Shown one piece after another: positions 26,419 through 35,387 of a stretch of DNA of 64,000 bases. Position numbers and translations under genes: made by a program. Origin of the DNA: Pseudomonas marvdashtae (GTDB lineage Bacteria; Pseudomonadota; Gammaproteobacteria; Pseudomonadales; Pseudomonadaceae); contig NZ_JABWQX020000001.1 of assembly GCF_014268655.2 (NCBI RefSeq), positions 4,060,001 to 4,124,000 of the forward strand, read 5' to 3'. Each line of letters starts with the position of its first letter. The stretch's first letter is position 1. The notes beneath the pieces are model-generated. The model was not told the DNA's origin. It did no database searches and saw nothing but the letters and a program-made list of their open reading frames with translations.

Positions 26419-27210
26419 TCAAGCCACCTGCTGCGGAACGAGCTGCTGGGCCAGCAGGTGCTTGAGAAGCGCACGGTAGGCCAGTATGCCACGGCTCTTG
26501 CCGTCGAATTGCGACGGCGTGACGCCTGCGCGGCTGGCGTCGCGCAGGCGGGTATCAACCGGGATATAGCCTTGCCAGATGTCGTCCGGGTACATGTCCC
26601 GCAGCACACGCAGGGTGCCGAGGGACGCTTGGGTGCGGCGGTCGAACAAGGTCGGCACGATGCTGAAGGCCAGCGATTGCTTGCGCGAGCGGTTGACCAT
26701 CGCCAGGGTGTTGACCATGCGTTCCAAGCCTTTCACGGCCAAATGTTCGGTCTGCACCGGAATCACCAACTGCTGGCTCGCCGCCAAGGCATTGACCATC
26801 AACAGCCCGAGCAACGGCGGGCTGTCGATGATTGCGTAATCGAAATCCTGCCACAGCTGCGCCAGACTCTTGGCGATCACCAGCCCCAGGCCGCTCTGAC
26901 CAGGCGATTGGCGCTCCAGGGTGGCCAAGGCCGTGCTCGACGGTAACAGGGAAATCCGCTCGTCGCTGGTGGACAACAGCAACTGTCCCGGCAAGCCCTC
27001 GGGCACGCTACCCTTGTGCAGGAACAGGTCGTAGTTGCTGTGCTCCAGGCTGTCGGGATCGTAGCCAAAGTAACTGGTCATCGAGCCGTGGGGATCCAGA
27101 TCGACGATGACCACGCGCTTGCCCGCCTCGGCCAGCAAACCGGCTAGAGCGATGGAAGATGTGGTTTTGCCCACACCACCTTTTTGATTGGCGACTGCCC
27201 AGACTCTCAT
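26419..27210 (-). CDS. parC: ParA-like ATPase ParC (polar localisation of chemotaxis arrays)
   Basis: 263 residues. The deviant Walker A NQKGGVGKTTSS is at about 8-19, Walker A' VVIVDLDPHGSMTSYFG at about 33-49, and Walker B DFDYAIIDSPPLLG at about 122-135. It is a MinD/ParA ATPase without a parB partner. Its place between motD and parP marks it as the chemotaxis-array positioning ATPase rather than a chromosome segregation protein. Confidence 0.85.
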   Translation of the reverse strand: MRVWAVANQKGGVGKTTSSIALAGLLAEAGKRVVIVDLDPHGSMTSYFGYDPDSLEHSNYDLFLHKGSVPEGLPGQLLLSTSDERISLLPSSTALATLERQSPGQSGLGLVIAKSLAQLWQDFDYAIIDSPPLLGLLMVNALAASQQLVIPVQTEHLAVKGLERMVNTLAMVNRSRKQSLAFSIVPTLFDRRTQASLGTLRVLRDMYPDDIWQGYIPVDTRLRDASRAGVTPSQFDGKSRGILAYRALLKHLLAQQLVPQQVA

Positions 27211-27259
27211 TCGGATCGTTCCTCCCGATCGAGACGCGCTCGACCGAGAAATAGCTCGG

Positions 27260-28144
27260 TTATAAAGCCGGTGACGGAGAATTGACGGCGTTCTGTCTTA
27301 CCGGCGACTTGACCGGGGGCGGTGCAGTTTGTGTGCCAGCCCGCTTCAATGCCGCATCCGGTTTTGCGTTCGCCGTGCCAGTGCCGGTCAGGCTGCGACG
27401 GACATCGAGGTTGCGCGAGACCACCAGCACCACCCGCCGATTGCGCGCACGGCCTTCGGCGGTGGCGTTGTTCGCCACCGGCTGGAACTCGCCATAGCCC
27501 ACCGATGCCAGCCGACCGGGATTGACGCCCTGCATGGCCAGCATGCGCACGATGCTCGCCGAACGGGCCGAGGACAGTTCCCAGTTGGTCGGGTACTGCG
27601 CAGTGCGGATCGGCTGGTCATCGGTGAAGCCTTCGACGTGGATCGGGTTGTCGAACGGTTTCAGGATTGTCGCGACCTTATCGATGATGGTGAACGCCAT
27701 GTCGCTGGGCATCGCGTCGCCACTGCCAAACAACAGGCTGGAATTGAGTTCGATCTCGACCCACAACTCATTGCCGCGCACGGTCATCTGGTTGGAACTG
27801 ATCAGGTCGCCGAACGCCGCGCTGATGTCATCGGCGATGCTCTTCAGCGGGTCGCTGCCACCGGCAATGCCGGCGTCGACCTGCTCGGCGTCCCTGACCA
27901 GAGGCTTGGCCGGTGTCGTTGTCTTCGGACGCTCGTCACCGATGGGAATGGGCTTGAGGGCGCGGTCGGAGTCGGTAAAGACCCCGATCAACGCCTCGGA
28001 GATCACTTTGTACTTGCCTTCGTTGACCGACGAGATCGAATACATGACCACGAAAAAAGCGAACAGCAGCGTGATGAAGTCGGCGTAGGAAACCAGCCAG
28101 CGTTCATGGTTGACGTGTTCTTCACGATGCCTGCGACGGGCCAT
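27260..28144 (-). CDS. motD: Flagellar stator protein MotD
   Basis: 294 residues. A basic N-terminus is followed by one membrane helix (WLVSYADFITLLFAFFVVMYSISS, about 16-39) with the conserved Asp in SYADF. The OmpA-like peptidoglycan-binding domain is at about 140-245 (VEGFTDDQPI, NWELSSARSASIVRML). It forms the second stator set with MotC. An Ala/Pro-rich tail follows. It starts 15 bases after motC. Confidence 0.9.
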   Translation of the reverse strand: MARRRHREEHVNHERWLVSYADFITLLFAFFVVMYSISSVNEGKYKVISEALIGVFTDSDRALKPIPIGDERPKTTTPAKPLVRDAEQVDAGIAGGSDPLKSIADDISAAFGDLISSNQMTVRGNELWVEIELNSSLLFGSGDAMPSDMAFTIIDKVATILKPFDNPIHVEGFTDDQPIRTAQYPTNWELSSARSASIVRMLAMQGVNPGRLASVGYGEFQPVANNATAEGRARNRRVVLVVSRNLDVRRSLTGTGTANAKPDAALKRAGTQTAPPPVKSPVRQNAVNSPSPAL

Positions 28145-28159
28145 TTTCCATATCCTCCA

Positions 28160-28900
28160 TCAGTCCATGAAGCCCTGGAGCTTCAACTCAATGGAGCGCG
28201 GGTTCTCGCCTTCGGCGATCGACAGGATGCCTTCCAGCAACATTTCGCGGTAGCGCGACTGGCGCAATGCAATGGACTTGAGCTTGGCGGCAATCGGCAG
28301 CAACACCAGGTTGGCACTCGCCACGCCGTAGATCGTGGCAACGAAGGCCACGGCGATACCGCTGCCCAGTTGCGACGGATCGGCCAGGTTGCCCATCACG
28401 TGGATCAGGCCCATGACCGCGCCGATGATGCCGATGGTCGGCGCGTAGCCGCCCATGCTTTCGAAGACTTTGGCCGCTTCGATGTCGCGGCTTTCCTGGG
28501 TGTAGAAATCCACTTCCAGGATGCTGCGGATCGCTTCCGGTTCGGCGCCGTCCACCAGCAATTGCAGGCCTTTGCGCGAGTAGTTGTCGGGTTCGGCATC
28601 GGCCACCCCTTCCAGACCCAGCAAGCCTTCCTTGCGAGCGGTGAGGCTCCAGTTGACGACGCGGTCGATGCCTCCGGCCAGATCGACCCGAGGCGGGAAC
28701 AAAATCCAGACCAGTACCTGCATGGCGCGCTTGAACGCGCTCATCGGCGATTGCAACAACGCAGCGCCGACGGTGCCACCGATCACGATCAGTGCGGCCG
28801 GGCCGTTGGCCAGCGCGCCCAGGTGACCGCCTTCCAGATAATTGCCACCAATGATGGCGACAAACGCCATGATGATGCCGATCAGGCTGAGCACATCCAT
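28160..28900 (-). CDS. motC: Flagellar stator protein MotC (MotA family)
   Basis: 246 residues from ATG 28900, which shares a base with the cheB stop (TAATG). Four membrane helices are present with a large cytosolic loop (about 60-140). The loop has charged residues typical for contact with FliG. APTIGIIGAVMGLIHVMGNL at about 150-169 is the conserved MotA/TolQ helix. MotCD supports motility under load or in swarming in Pseudomonas, next to MotAB encoded elsewhere. Confidence 0.9.
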   Translation of the reverse strand: MDVLSLIGIIMAFVAIIGGNYLEGGHLGALANGPAALIVIGGTVGAALLQSPMSAFKRAMQVLVWILFPPRVDLAGGIDRVVNWSLTARKEGLLGLEGVADAEPDNYSRKGLQLLVDGAEPEAIRSILEVDFYTQESRDIEAAKVFESMGGYAPTIGIIGAVMGLIHVMGNLADPSQLGSGIAVAFVATIYGVASANLVLLPIAAKLKSIALRQSRYREMLLEGILSIAEGENPRSIELKLQGFMD

Positions 28901-30033
28901 TACAGGCACGCCTCGACCAGGTGTCTACCGATGTCGTCCAGGCTGTAGACCGCATCGGCCAGGTCCGCCTTGACGATCGCCATCGGCATGCCATAGATCA
29001 CGCAACTGGCTTCATCCTGGGCCCAGATCGCACTGCCGCCCTGCTTGAGCAAGCGCGCGCCTTCGCGACCGTCGGCGCCCATGCCGGTGAGCACCACCGC
29101 CAGAACTTTGTCGCCGTAGGATTTCGCGGCGGAACCGAAGGTAATGTCGACGCATGGTTTGTAATTCAAACGCTCATCGCCCGGCAGGATTTTCACCGCG
29201 CCACGGCCGTCGATCATCATCTGCTTGCCACCCGGCGCCAGCAGCGCCAGCCCTGGACGCAGGATGTCGCCATCCTCGGCTTCCTTGACGCTGATGTTGC
29301 ACAGCTTGTCCAGGCGCTCGGCGAAAGCCTTGGTGAACGCGGCAGGCATATGCTGGATCAGCACGATGGGGGCCGGAAAATTGGCCGGCAACTGGGTCAG
29401 GACCCGCTGCAGCGCGACCGGGCCGCCCGTGGACGTGCCGATGGCGACGAGCTTGTAAGCCTTGCGCTTGGGCGCCGACGACGAAGCGCTGGCAGGCGCC
29501 GAACGAGCGGGAGCGGGTGCCGGAGCACTGCGAACCGGTGCCAGGTTGAAACCGCTGGACGACGCTGGCGTTGGCGCAGGCGTCGGCGCGGCCGTAGGCA
29601 CAGGCGCAGGTGCGCTGTAGGCACTGACGCGTCGGTTGCTGCGGGAGATGCTATGGACTTTCTCGCACAACATCTGCCGGACCTTGTCCGGGTTGCGCGA
29701 AATGTCTTCGAAATTCTTTGGCAGGAAATCCACGGCCCCGGCGTCCAGCGCATCGAGGGTGACGCGAGCGCCTTCGTGGGTCAGGGAGGAAAACATCAAT
29801 ACCGGGGTCGGGCAGCGCTGCATGATATGCCGCACCGCCGTGATGCCATCCATCATCGGCATCTCGTAGTCCATGGTGATCACGTCCGGCTTGAGTGCCA
29901 GGGCTTGATCGATCGCCTCTTTACCATTGGTCGCCGTGCCGACGACCTGAATGCTCGTGTCCGCTGAAAGAATTTCCGAGACGCGGCGGCGGAAGAACCC
30001 CGAATCGTCCACCACCAGGACTTTAACTACCAT
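28900..30033 (-). CDS. cheB: Chemotaxis methylesterase CheB
   Basis: 377 residues from ATG 30033 ([10 protein letters not shown]). The receiver domain has Asp55 in [13 protein letters not shown]. An Ala/Pro-rich linker spans about 145-185. The esterase domain holds Ser in IGTSTGGP, His in LIQHMP and Asp in LTGMGADG. It removes receptor methyl groups when phosphorylated by CheA. The stop overlaps motC. Confidence 0.94.
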   Translation of the reverse strand: MVVKVLVVDDSGFFRRRVSEILSADTSIQVVGTATNGKEAIDQALALKPDVITMDYEMPMMDGITAVRHIMQRCPTPVLMFSSLTHEGARVTLDALDAGAVDFLPKNFEDISRNPDKVRQMLCEKVHSISRSNRRVSAYSAPAPVPTAAPTPAPTPASSSGFNLAPVRSAPAPAPARSAPASASSSAPKRKAYKLVAIGTSTGGPVALQRVLTQLPANFPAPIVLIQHMPAAFTKAFAERLDKLCNISVKEAEDGDILRPGLALLAPGGKQMMIDGRGAVKILPGDERLNYKPCVDITFGSAAKSYGDKVLAVVLTGMGADGREGARLLKQGGSAIWAQDEASCVIYGMPMAIVKADLADAVYSLDDIGRHLVEACL

Positions 30034-30081
30034 AAACACTCCGTTAGACGAGGCGCGGCGCTGGGCCACGCCCCTCCAGAA

Positions 30082-32325
30082 TCAAATACGCCGAGCGGCG
30101 TAGCGCTTGAGCATGCTAGGCACATCGAGAATCAACGCGATGCGGCCGTCGCCGGTGATGGTGGCGCCGGACATGCCCGGGGTGCCCTGGAGCATCTTGC
30201 CCAATGGCTTGATGACCACTTCTTCCTGGCCAACTAATTGATCGACAACGAAGCCGATCCGCTGGGTGCCCACCGAAAGGATCACCACATGGCCTTCGCC
30301 CTGCTCGACATGAGCGGCGGAGCTGACCAGCCAGCGCTTGAGGTAGAACAGCGGCAAGGCCTTGTCCCGCACGATCACCACTTCCTGGCCGTCCACCACG
30401 TTGGTGCGCGACAGGTCGAGGTGGAAGATCTCGTTGACGTTGACCAGCGGGAAGGCGAAGGCCTGGTTGCCCAGCATCACCATCAGGGTCGGCATGATCG
30501 CCAGGGTCAACGGGACCTTGATGACAATCTTGGAGCCCTGGCCCTTGGTCGAGTAGATGTTGATCGAGCCGTTGAGCTGGGAAATCTTGGTTTTCACCAC
30601 GTCCATGCCCACGCCACGACCCGACACGTCGGAAATCTCGGTCTTGGTCGAGAAACCCGGGGCGAAGATCAGGTTGTAGCACTCGGATTCGCTCAGGCGA
30701 TCGGCCGCATCCTTGTCCATCACGCCGCGTTTCACCGCGATGGCGCGCAGCACGTTCGGGTCCATGCCCTTGCCGTCGTCGGAGATCGACAGCAGGATGT
30801 GGTCACCCTCCTGCTCGGCGGCCAGGATCACCTTGCCGCCGCGGACCTTGCCCGAGGCTTCGCGCTCTTCCGGCGACTCGATGCCGTGGTCGACCGCGTT
30901 GCGCACCAAGTGGACCAGCGGGTCGGCCAGGGCCTCGACAAGGTTCTTGTCGAGGTCGGTCTCTTCACCCACCAGTTCCAGGATGATTTCTTTCTTGAGC
31001 TGGCGAGCCAGGTCACGAACCAGGCGCGGGAAGCGCCCGAAGACTTTCTTGATCGGCTGCATCCGGGTCTTCATGACCGCGGTCTGCAAGTCGGCCGTGA
31101 CCACGTCGAGGTTGGACACGGCCTTGGACATGGCTTCGTCCTGGCTGTTGAGGCCCAGGCGCACCAGGCGGTTACGCACCAGCACCAGTTCGCCGACCAT
31201 GTTCATGATCTCGTCCAGGCGCGCGGTGTCGACCCGAACGGTAGTCTCGGCTTCGCTGGCCGGTTTTTCGGCGGGCGGGGCAGCCGGCGCACGGGCAGGC
31301 GCCGGTGCAGCAGCGGCGGGCTTGGGTGTCTCGGCCTTGGGCTCGGGTGCCTTGGCGGCCGGTTTTGGCGCGGCCTTGGCGACAGGCGCAGCGGTAGCCG
31401 TCGGCGCGGCAGAGGCCGTACCGACTTCGCTGAACTTGCCCTTGCCGTGCAACTCGTCGAGCAGTGATTCGAATTCGTGATCGCTGATCAGGTCGCTGCC
31501 AGCTGCCGCGGCGGCTGGCTTGGCCGGGGTCGGCGCGGAAGCGATGGCCGAATCCAGCGCATCGACGGCAAAGGTTCCCTTGCCATGCAGCTGATCGAGC
31601 AACGCCTCGAACTCATCATCGGTAATGTCGGAATTATCGCCAGCCGCCTTTGGCGCGGCCGGGGCCGGGGCCGCCGGGGCTGCGACGGCATCGGCAGCAA
31701 ACTGACCCTTGCCGTGAAGCTGGTCGAGCAGCGACTCGAACTCAGCGTCGGTAATTTCGTCGCTGGCAGCTGCGCCGGTGGCTGGCGCAGCAGGCGCGGC
31801 CGGAGCCTCAGCCTGTGCCTTGACGGCGTTCAGCGAGTCCAGCAGCGATTCGAATTCATGATCGGTGATGTCACCCGATGCCTCGGCAACCGGCTCTTCA
31901 GCCACAGGTTCGGCAGGCGCGGCTTCGTCAGCCGATTGCGGCTCGGCCAGGCGTGCCAGCGCGGCGAGCAACTCAGGGGTGGCAGCGGTGACCGGCGAGC
32001 GCTCGCGCACTTCGCTGAACATGCTGTTGACCGCATCCAGCGCTTCGAGCACCACGTCCATCAGTTCCGAATCAACGCGACGCTCACCCTTGCGCAGGAT
32101 GTCGAACACGTTCTCGGCAATGTGGCAGCACTCCACCAGCTCGTTGAGTTGGAGGAAGCCGGCGCCTCCTTTTACAGTGTGGAAACCGCGAAAAATTGCA
32201 TTGAGCAGGTCCGCATCATCAGGTCGGCTTTCCAGCTCGACCAGTTGTTCGGAAAGTTGCTCTAGAATCTCGCCGGCCTCAACCAGGAAATCCTGAAGGA
32301 TCTCTTCATCGGCGCCGAAGCTCAT
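30082..32325 (-). CDS. cheA: Chemotaxis histidine kinase CheA with four linker repeats
   Basis: 747 residues. P1 (Hpt) carries His49 in FRGFHTVKGGAG. Residues 130-360 form an Ala/Pro-rich linker holding four copies of a D-x-E-F-E-x-L-L-D-x-L-H-G-K-G motif (153-167 partial, 191-209, 234-252, 280-298). I see no canonical folded P2 domain. P3 dimerisation (TARLDEIMNMVGELVLVRNRL) and P4 ATPase (VHLVRNAVDHGIE, ISDDGKGMD, GRGVGMDVV) follow, then the CheW-like P5. It phosphorylates CheY and CheB. Confidence 0.95.
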   Translation of the reverse strand: MSFGADEEILQDFLVEAGEILEQLSEQLVELESRPDDADLLNAIFRGFHTVKGGAGFLQLNELVECCHIAENVFDILRKGERRVDSELMDVVLEALDAVNSMFSEVRERSPVTAATPELLAALARLAEPQSADEAAPAEPVAEEPVAEASGDITDHEFESLLDSLNAVKAQAEAPAAPAAPATGAAASDEITDAEFESLLDQLHGKGQFAADAVAAPAAPAPAAPKAAGDNSDITDDEFEALLDQLHGKGTFAVDALDSAIASAPTPAKPAAAAAGSDLISDHEFESLLDELHGKGKFSEVGTASAAPTATAAPVAKAAPKPAAKAPEPKAETPKPAAAAPAPARAPAAPPAEKPASEAETTVRVDTARLDEIMNMVGELVLVRNRLVRLGLNSQDEAMSKAVSNLDVVTADLQTAVMKTRMQPIKKVFGRFPRLVRDLARQLKKEIILELVGEETDLDKNLVEALADPLVHLVRNAVDHGIESPEEREASGKVRGGKVILAAEQEGDHILLSISDDGKGMDPNVLRAIAVKRGVMDKDAADRLSESECYNLIFAPGFSTKTEISDVSGRGVGMDVVKTKISQLNGSINIYSTKGQGSKIVIKVPLTLAIMPTLMVMLGNQAFAFPLVNVNEIFHLDLSRTNVVDGQEVVIVRDKALPLFYLKRWLVSSAAHVEQGEGHVVILSVGTQRIGFVVDQLVGQEEVVIKPLGKMLQGTPGMSGATITGDGRIALILDVPSMLKRYAARRI
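31426..31875 (-). repeat. Four CheY-peptide-like repeats inside cheA
   Basis: This is the coding segment for CheA residues 151-300. The repeats read ITDHEFESLLDSL, ITDAEFESLLDQLHGKGQF, ITDDEFEALLDQLHGKGTF and ISDHEFESLLDELHGKGKF, spaced 38 to 46 residues apart by Ala/Pro linkers. Confidence 0.9.
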
Positions 32326-32355
32326 TAATGGCTGCTCCTAAAATAGGGCTAAAAC

Positions 32356-33141
32356 TCAAAATCCAAGGCTGGACAGCAAATCGTCCACATCGTCCTGACC
32401 GGACACAACGTCTTCTCTTTTATCGGCATGAATCTGCGGACCTTCACCCTGAGAGAGATGTTTTTGTGGATCTTTTTCAGCAAGCATCGCTTCACGGTCG
32501 TGCTCGATGCCGGCAAAGCGGTCGACTTGGCTGGCCATCAACACCAGCTTGAGCAAATTGCTTTCCACTTCGGTGACCAGTTGGGTCACGCGCTTGATCA
32601 CCTGACCGGTCAGGTCCTGGTAATCCTGGGCCAGCAGAATGTCGTTGAGGTTGCTCGCCACGGCACGGTTCTCGGTGCTGCTTCGCGTCAGGAAACCGTC
32701 GACCCGACGGGCCAGCTCCCGAAACTCCTCGGCGCCGACTTCGCGACGCATGAACCGACCCCAATCGGTGCTCAACGCCTGGGCTTCATCGCTCAGGCCG
32801 TTGACCAGGGGTGTTGCGCTTTCCACCAGGTCCATGGTGCGGTTGGCGGCGGCTTCGGTCAGCTTGACCACATAACCCAAGCGCTCGGTGGCGTCGGTGA
32901 TCTGCGAGACTTCCTCGGCCTGTGGCATGTTCGGGTCGATCTGGAAATTGACGATCGCACTGTGCAGTTCACGGGTGAGCTTGCCGACTTCCTGGTACAG
33001 ACCTCGGTCACGGGTCTGGTTGAGCTCATGAATCATTTGAACCGCATCACCGAAGCGGCCCTTTTCAAGGCTGTCGACCAGTTCGCGGGCATGTTTTTTC
33101 AGGGTCGATTCGAAATCACCCATTGAAGATTCGTTGTCCAT
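32356..33141 (-). CDS. cheZ: CheY-P phosphatase CheZ
   Basis: 261 residues, mostly helical. The catalytic segment ILLAQDYQDLTGQVIKRV contains the Asp and Gln that act on CheY-P. The C-terminus GQDDVDDLLSSLGF is the CheY-tethering peptide. GGGGAG lies just before ATG 33141. It is 18 bases downstream of cheY, as in other gammaproteobacteria. Confidence 0.94.
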   Translation of the reverse strand: MDNESSMGDFESTLKKHARELVDSLEKGRFGDAVQMIHELNQTRDRGLYQEVGKLTRELHSAIVNFQIDPNMPQAEEVSQITDATERLGYVVKLTEAAANRTMDLVESATPLVNGLSDEAQALSTDWGRFMRREVGAEEFRELARRVDGFLTRSSTENRAVASNLNDILLAQDYQDLTGQVIKRVTQLVTEVESNLLKLVLMASQVDRFAGIEHDREAMLAEKDPQKHLSQGEGPQIHADKREDVVSGQDDVDDLLSSLGF

Positions 33142-33159
33142 AGCTCCCCCGTGGCGCCG

Positions 33160-33531
33160 TTAACCGATGCGTTCGAAGATTTTTTCGATCTTCTCTTTCA
33201 ACGCCTGGGCCGTGAAGGGTTTGACCACATAGCCGTTTACACCGGCCTGGGCCGCTTCGATGATCTGCTCGCGCTTGGCTTCGGCAGTCACCATCAGCAC
33301 CGGAAGGTGCTTGAGTTTTTCGTCGGCGCGCACGTGGCGCAGCAAGTCGATACCGGTCATGCCAGGCATGTTCCAGTCAGTCACCAGAAAGTCGATGCTC
33401 CCGCTGTTGAGGACGGGAATGGCAGTGATGCCATCGTCGGCCTCGACCGTGTTGGTGAACCCGAGGTCACGCAACAGGTTTTTTATGATCCGCCGCATCG
33501 TTGAGAAGTCATCAACGATGAGGATTTTCAT
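33160..33531 (-). CDS. cheY: Chemotaxis response regulator CheY
   Basis: 123 residues from ATG 33531 ([14 protein letters not shown]), the usual CheY start. Acidic Asp7/Asp8, phospho-acceptor Asp52 (VTDWNMPGM), Thr82 (MVTAEAK) and Lys in VVKPFTA are all present. CheY-P binds FliM to switch motor direction. It is the first gene of the cheYZAB block, 171 bases after fliA. Confidence 0.95.
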   Translation of the reverse strand: MKILIVDDFSTMRRIIKNLLRDLGFTNTVEADDGITAIPVLNSGSIDFLVTDWNMPGMTGIDLLRHVRADEKLKHLPVLMVTAEAKREQIIEAAQAGVNGYVVKPFTAQALKEKIEKIFERIG

Positions 33532-33702
33532 GTTCTTGTCCAATTCGACCTCCAAGCAGTCTTAAACGCGCCCAGCACCTGGACGCGCCATTTCAATCAA
33601 TTCCGGCATAACACTCGACAACGGTCTGGAGCACAACGGATGAGACTGGCCCGGCACACACATGCCGTGCCAGCCCCGCTCGCAGCGTCCCCACACTGCC
33701 CG

Positions 33703-34446
33703 TCAGCGCGCTCGCCACTCCCCCAAACGCCCCCGCAAGCGGGCCGCGCACTGGCTGTGTAACTGGCTGACCCGCGATTCGCTGACCCCCAGGACCTCAC
33801 CGATTTCCTTGAGGTTCAGCTCTTCGTCGTAGTACAGCGCCAAGACCAGTCGCTCACGTTCCGGCAGATTGGCAATCGCATCCGCCAGCGCGCTCTGGAA
33901 ACGTTCATCTTCCAGGTCACGCGACGGCTCCATGTGAGCACTCGCGTTATCCTCGTGCAGCCCTTCGTGTTCGCCGTCCTGCAAAAGGTCGTCGAAACTG
34001 AACAGGCGACTGCCCAAGGTATCGTTCAAAATCCCGTAATAATCATCGAGACTCAACTGGAGTTCGGCCGCAACCTCGTGATCTTTAGCGTCACGTCCGG
34101 TTTTAGCTTCGATAGCGCGAATCGCGTCACTGACCATACGCGTATTGCGATGCACCGAACGCGGCGCCCAGTCGCCCTTGCGGACTTCATCGAGCATCGC
34201 CCCGCGAATGCGGATACCGGCATAGGTCTCGAAACTGGCGCCCTTGCTCGCGTCGTATTTGTTCGACACTTCGAGCAAGCCGATCATGCCCGCCTGGATC
34301 AAGTCTTCGACCTGGACGCTGGCCGGCAGGCGCGCCAGCAAGTGATAGGCGATGCGCTTGACCAGGGGCGCGTAACGCTCGATCAATTCGTACTGGGCGT
34401 CCCGTGCCGATTTTTTGTAGAGATGGTTGTAACCGCTGGCTGTCAT
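33703..34446 (-). CDS. fliA: Flagellar sigma factor FliA (sigma-28)
   Basis: 247 residues from ATG 34446, overlapping the fleN stop as ATGA. Region 2 (YAPLVKRIAYHLLARLP, DLIQAGMIGLLEVSNKYD) and region 4 (LKEIGEVLGVSESRVSQLHSQ) are clear. It transcribes late genes such as fliC. It is controlled by the anti-sigma factor FlgM (not in the window) and, through it, by the HsbRA system encoded at 46471-48488. Confidence 0.95.
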   Translation of the reverse strand: MTASGYNHLYKKSARDAQYELIERYAPLVKRIAYHLLARLPASVQVEDLIQAGMIGLLEVSNKYDASKGASFETYAGIRIRGAMLDEVRKGDWAPRSVHRNTRMVSDAIRAIEAKTGRDAKDHEVAAELQLSLDDYYGILNDTLGSRLFSFDDLLQDGEHEGLHEDNASAHMEPSRDLEDERFQSALADAIANLPERERLVLALYYDEELNLKEIGEVLGVSESRVSQLHSQCAARLRGRLGEWRAR

Positions 34447-35273
34447 AACACGGGCCCTGCTGTTTGTTGCACGAGACGCTCGACGAAAAATTCCAGATGC
34501 CCGCGTGGGTTGGCCGGCAGTGGCCAGGTATCGACCTTCTGGGCGATCGCCTTGAACGCCAGCGCGCATTTGGAACGTGGAAAGGCTTCATAAACGGCAC
34601 GTTGCTTCTGGACAGCCTTGCGTACGCTTTCGTCGTAAGGCACTGCGCCGACGTATTGTAGGGCGACGTCCAGGAAGCGATCCGTGACCTTTGTCAACTT
34701 GGCGAACAGGTTCCGGCCTTCCTGCGGGCTCTGGGCCATGTTGGCCAGGACGCGGAAGCGGTTCATGCCATAGTCGCGGTTAAGCAATTTGATCAGGGCG
34801 TAGGCATCGGTGATGGACGTCGGCTCGTCGCACACCACCAGCAGGACCTCCTGGGCGGCGCGCACGAAACTGACAACCGAGTCGCCGATGCCGGCGGCCG
34901 TGTCGATCACCAGCACATCGAGGTTGTCACCGATGTCGCTGAAAGCCTGGATCAGGCCCGCGTGCTGGGCTGGGGTCAGGTGAACCATGCTCTGGGTGCC
35001 GGAGGCAGCCGGCACGATGCGAATCCCGCCCGGCCCCTGCAGGAGCACGTCACGCAGTTCACAGCGACCTTCGATCACGTCCGCCAGCGTGCGCTTGGGG
35101 GTAAGCCCCAGTAACACGTCGACGTTTGCCAGGCCCAGGTCGGCGTCCAGCAGCATGACCCGTCGGCCAAGCTCTGCCAGAGCCAGGGACAAGTTCACTG
35201 ACACGTTAGTCTTCCCGACGCCACCTTTGCCGCCGGTCACCGCGATCACCTGTACGGGATGCATGCTGCCCAT
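34443..35273 (-). CDS. fleN: Flagellar number regulator FleN (FlhG)
   Basis: 276 residues. The MinD/ParA-like ATPase motifs are VTGGKGGVGKTNVSVN at about 13-28, VMLLDADLGLANVDVLLG, and LVIDTAAGIGDSV. FleN opposes FlhF and inhibits FleQ to keep one or few polar flagella. It lies between flhF and fliA; an in-frame ATG at 35264 is an alternative start. Confidence 0.93.
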   Translation of the reverse strand: MGSMHPVQVIAVTGGKGGVGKTNVSVNLSLALAELGRRVMLLDADLGLANVDVLLGLTPKRTLADVIEGRCELRDVLLQGPGGIRIVPAASGTQSMVHLTPAQHAGLIQAFSDIGDNLDVLVIDTAAGIGDSVVSFVRAAQEVLLVVCDEPTSITDAYALIKLLNRDYGMNRFRVLANMAQSPQEGRNLFAKLTKVTDRFLDVALQYVGAVPYDESVRKAVQKQRAVYEAFPRSKCALAFKAIAQKVDTWPLPANPRGHLEFFVERLVQQTAGPVL

Positions 35274-35387
35274 GTTCGTTCTTTACCTTGTCTTACTTAG
35301 ACGGAGGCCACATTACTGGCTGCGCGTTCACTCGGAACAATGCATGGCAGACCATCGATGTAGGTACAAAAAATATTCATGATTACC

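Noticed and set aside
27329..28948. 539-codon plus-strand frame over motD and motC
   Set aside because: Spans two well-supported minus-strand genes and their gap; composition is typical of antisense reading.
33651..33680. Sigma-54 element (CTGGCACGGCATGT) between fliA and cheY
   Set aside because: The -24-like box is good but the -12 position reads GT rather than GC, it lies on the strand leading away from fliA after its stop only in palindromic context, and it is better explained as a hairpin at the cheY/fliA boundary.
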